Of a stretch of 34,251 bases of DNA, positions 33,778 through 34,251 are shown in pieces. The position numbers and the translations under genes were made by a program. Source of the stretch: Roseburia sp. CAG:10041_57. Its GTDB lineage: Bacteria; Bacillota; Clostridia; Lachnospirales; Lachnospiraceae. The notes under the pieces are model-generated. The model worked only from the letters and a program-made list of their open reading frames with translations, made no database searches and had not been told where the DNA came from. The DNA is taken from NCBI GenBank assembly GCA_001916965.1, contig MNTL01000073.1, forward strand, positions 1-34,251. The letters run 5' to 3'. Each line of letters starts with the position of its first letter. The first letter of the stretch is position 1.

Positions 33778-34155
33778 GTGAATGAGACAATACAGTTTGA
33801 TTATTATTATGGAATTGAAGCAGAACAGTTTTCCTTCTATCGTGTTCCCCGGCTGTTGATTAAAGATGAGCGATTTAAGGGGCTTAGCAGTGATGCCAAG
33901 CTCCTGTATGGTTTGATGCTTGACAGAATGTCACTGTCTATGAAAAATGGCTGGCTGGACGATGAAAACAGAGCATATATCATTTATACGGTTGATGCAA
34001 TCATGGAAGATTTGGGATGTGCAAAAGCAACCTGTGTAAAGATTATGAAAGAACTTGATTCTGAAAAAGGAATTGGTCTGATTGAGAAAAAGCGCAGGGG
34101 ACTGGGGAAACCGGACATTATTTATGTGAAAAATTTTGCTACTATATCAGTTTGA
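33778..34155 (+). pseudogene. Replication initiator protein A (RepA N-terminal family), truncated
   Basis: A GTG start at 33778 with AAAGGAGG nine bases upstream gives 125 residues. Residues 1-118 match the N-terminal winged-helix domain of RepA_N-type initiators (FYRVPRLLIKDERFKGLSSDAK, split in the family core, then GLGKPDIIYVKNF). The match stops after KNF and the frame ends six residues later in unrelated A/T-rich sequence. Family members are considerably longer. A transposase-like reading frame begins on the opposite strand soon after, so an insertion sequence has probably cut the gene. The remaining part may lie beyond the window. The truncated form probably cannot initiate replication, though a stable DNA-binding domain may still be made. 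Confidence 0.75.
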
Positions 34156-34251
34156 TATTGTCAATATTGGTTTACACTTTATTCTCAAGAATGTTCGACC
34201 TTATGCAGCCTCCTGTAGTGAAGCATAGTATTGCTGTCGCTTAACCATCGG
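34140..34251 (-). mobile_element. Probable end of an insertion sequence (partial)
   Basis: From about 34140 the sequence no longer fits repA. It contains a non-coding end of about 60 bases and then, on the minus strand, the last 16 codons of a reading frame (34201-34251, ending KRQQYYASLQEAA and TAA). A short basic, tyrosine-containing C-terminus right at the edge of an interrupted gene suggests a transposase, but the family cannot be assigned from so little. No inverted end was identified. Confidence 0.5.

Noticed and set aside
1..34251. tRNA, rRNA or CRISPR arrays
   Set aside because: No cloverleaf-like intergenic segment, rRNA core sequence or regularly spaced short repeats were seen when reading the gaps.

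Overview
This window looks like chromosome from a low-to-moderate-GC Gram-positive anaerobe. Lachnospiraceae (Clostridia) is the best fit. The reasons are housekeeping gene order, a meso-DAP-type MurE, pyruvate phosphate dikinase, a YlmC/YmxH-type sporulation protein, DUF5688/DUF6075/DUF3970 proteins that I associate with this family, and strong AGGAGG ribosome binding sites. The assignment is by recognition, not by database search. Every gene I call reads on the + strand except a transposase-like fragment at the far right edge.

Layout, left to right. (1) 1-98: truncated copy of a hairpin-rich MITE-like repeat. (2) 127-8521: a tightly packed envelope/translation operon, murE-priA-def-fmt-yugP-rsmB-rlmN. 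(3) 8519-8681: a second, unrelated MITE-like element with long inverted ends, touching the rlmN stop codon. (4) 8688-13443: stp-prkC-rsgA-rpe, the PASTA kinase/phosphatase signalling module with ribosome maturation GTPase and pentose epimerase. (5) 13451-15531: ychF-lgt, closed by a terminator. (6) A GH3 glycosidase, a ylmC/ymxH-like gene and nrdR, each apparently with its own promoter. (7) 18758-24358: a five-gene family-5 ABC importer (lipoprotein, two permeases, two ATPases) followed by yqeG. (8) 24361-24525: a full copy of the first MITE, inverted relative to the copy at 1-98 and flanked by an 8-bp target duplication. (9) aroE-aroK-aroQ (shikimate pathway), efp, a DUF5688 gene behind a terminator-containing leader, and ppdK behind a structured leader. 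(10) From just after ppdK the content changes to mobile-element genes: a gene remnant, two strong hairpins, DUF6075, DUF3970, parA, parB, and a replication initiator gene cut short by what looks like an insertion sequence. This is the start of an integrative element or an integrated plasmid-like module.

The most unusual signal is in the two copies of the first MITE. They differ in one small hairpin by three compensated base pairs (six substitutions) with no uncompensated change in the stem, so the fold itself appears to be maintained. Other points of interest are structured leaders before the ABC operon, DUF5688, ppdK and DUF6075, and the interrupted repA. No tRNA, rRNA or CRISPR array was seen.
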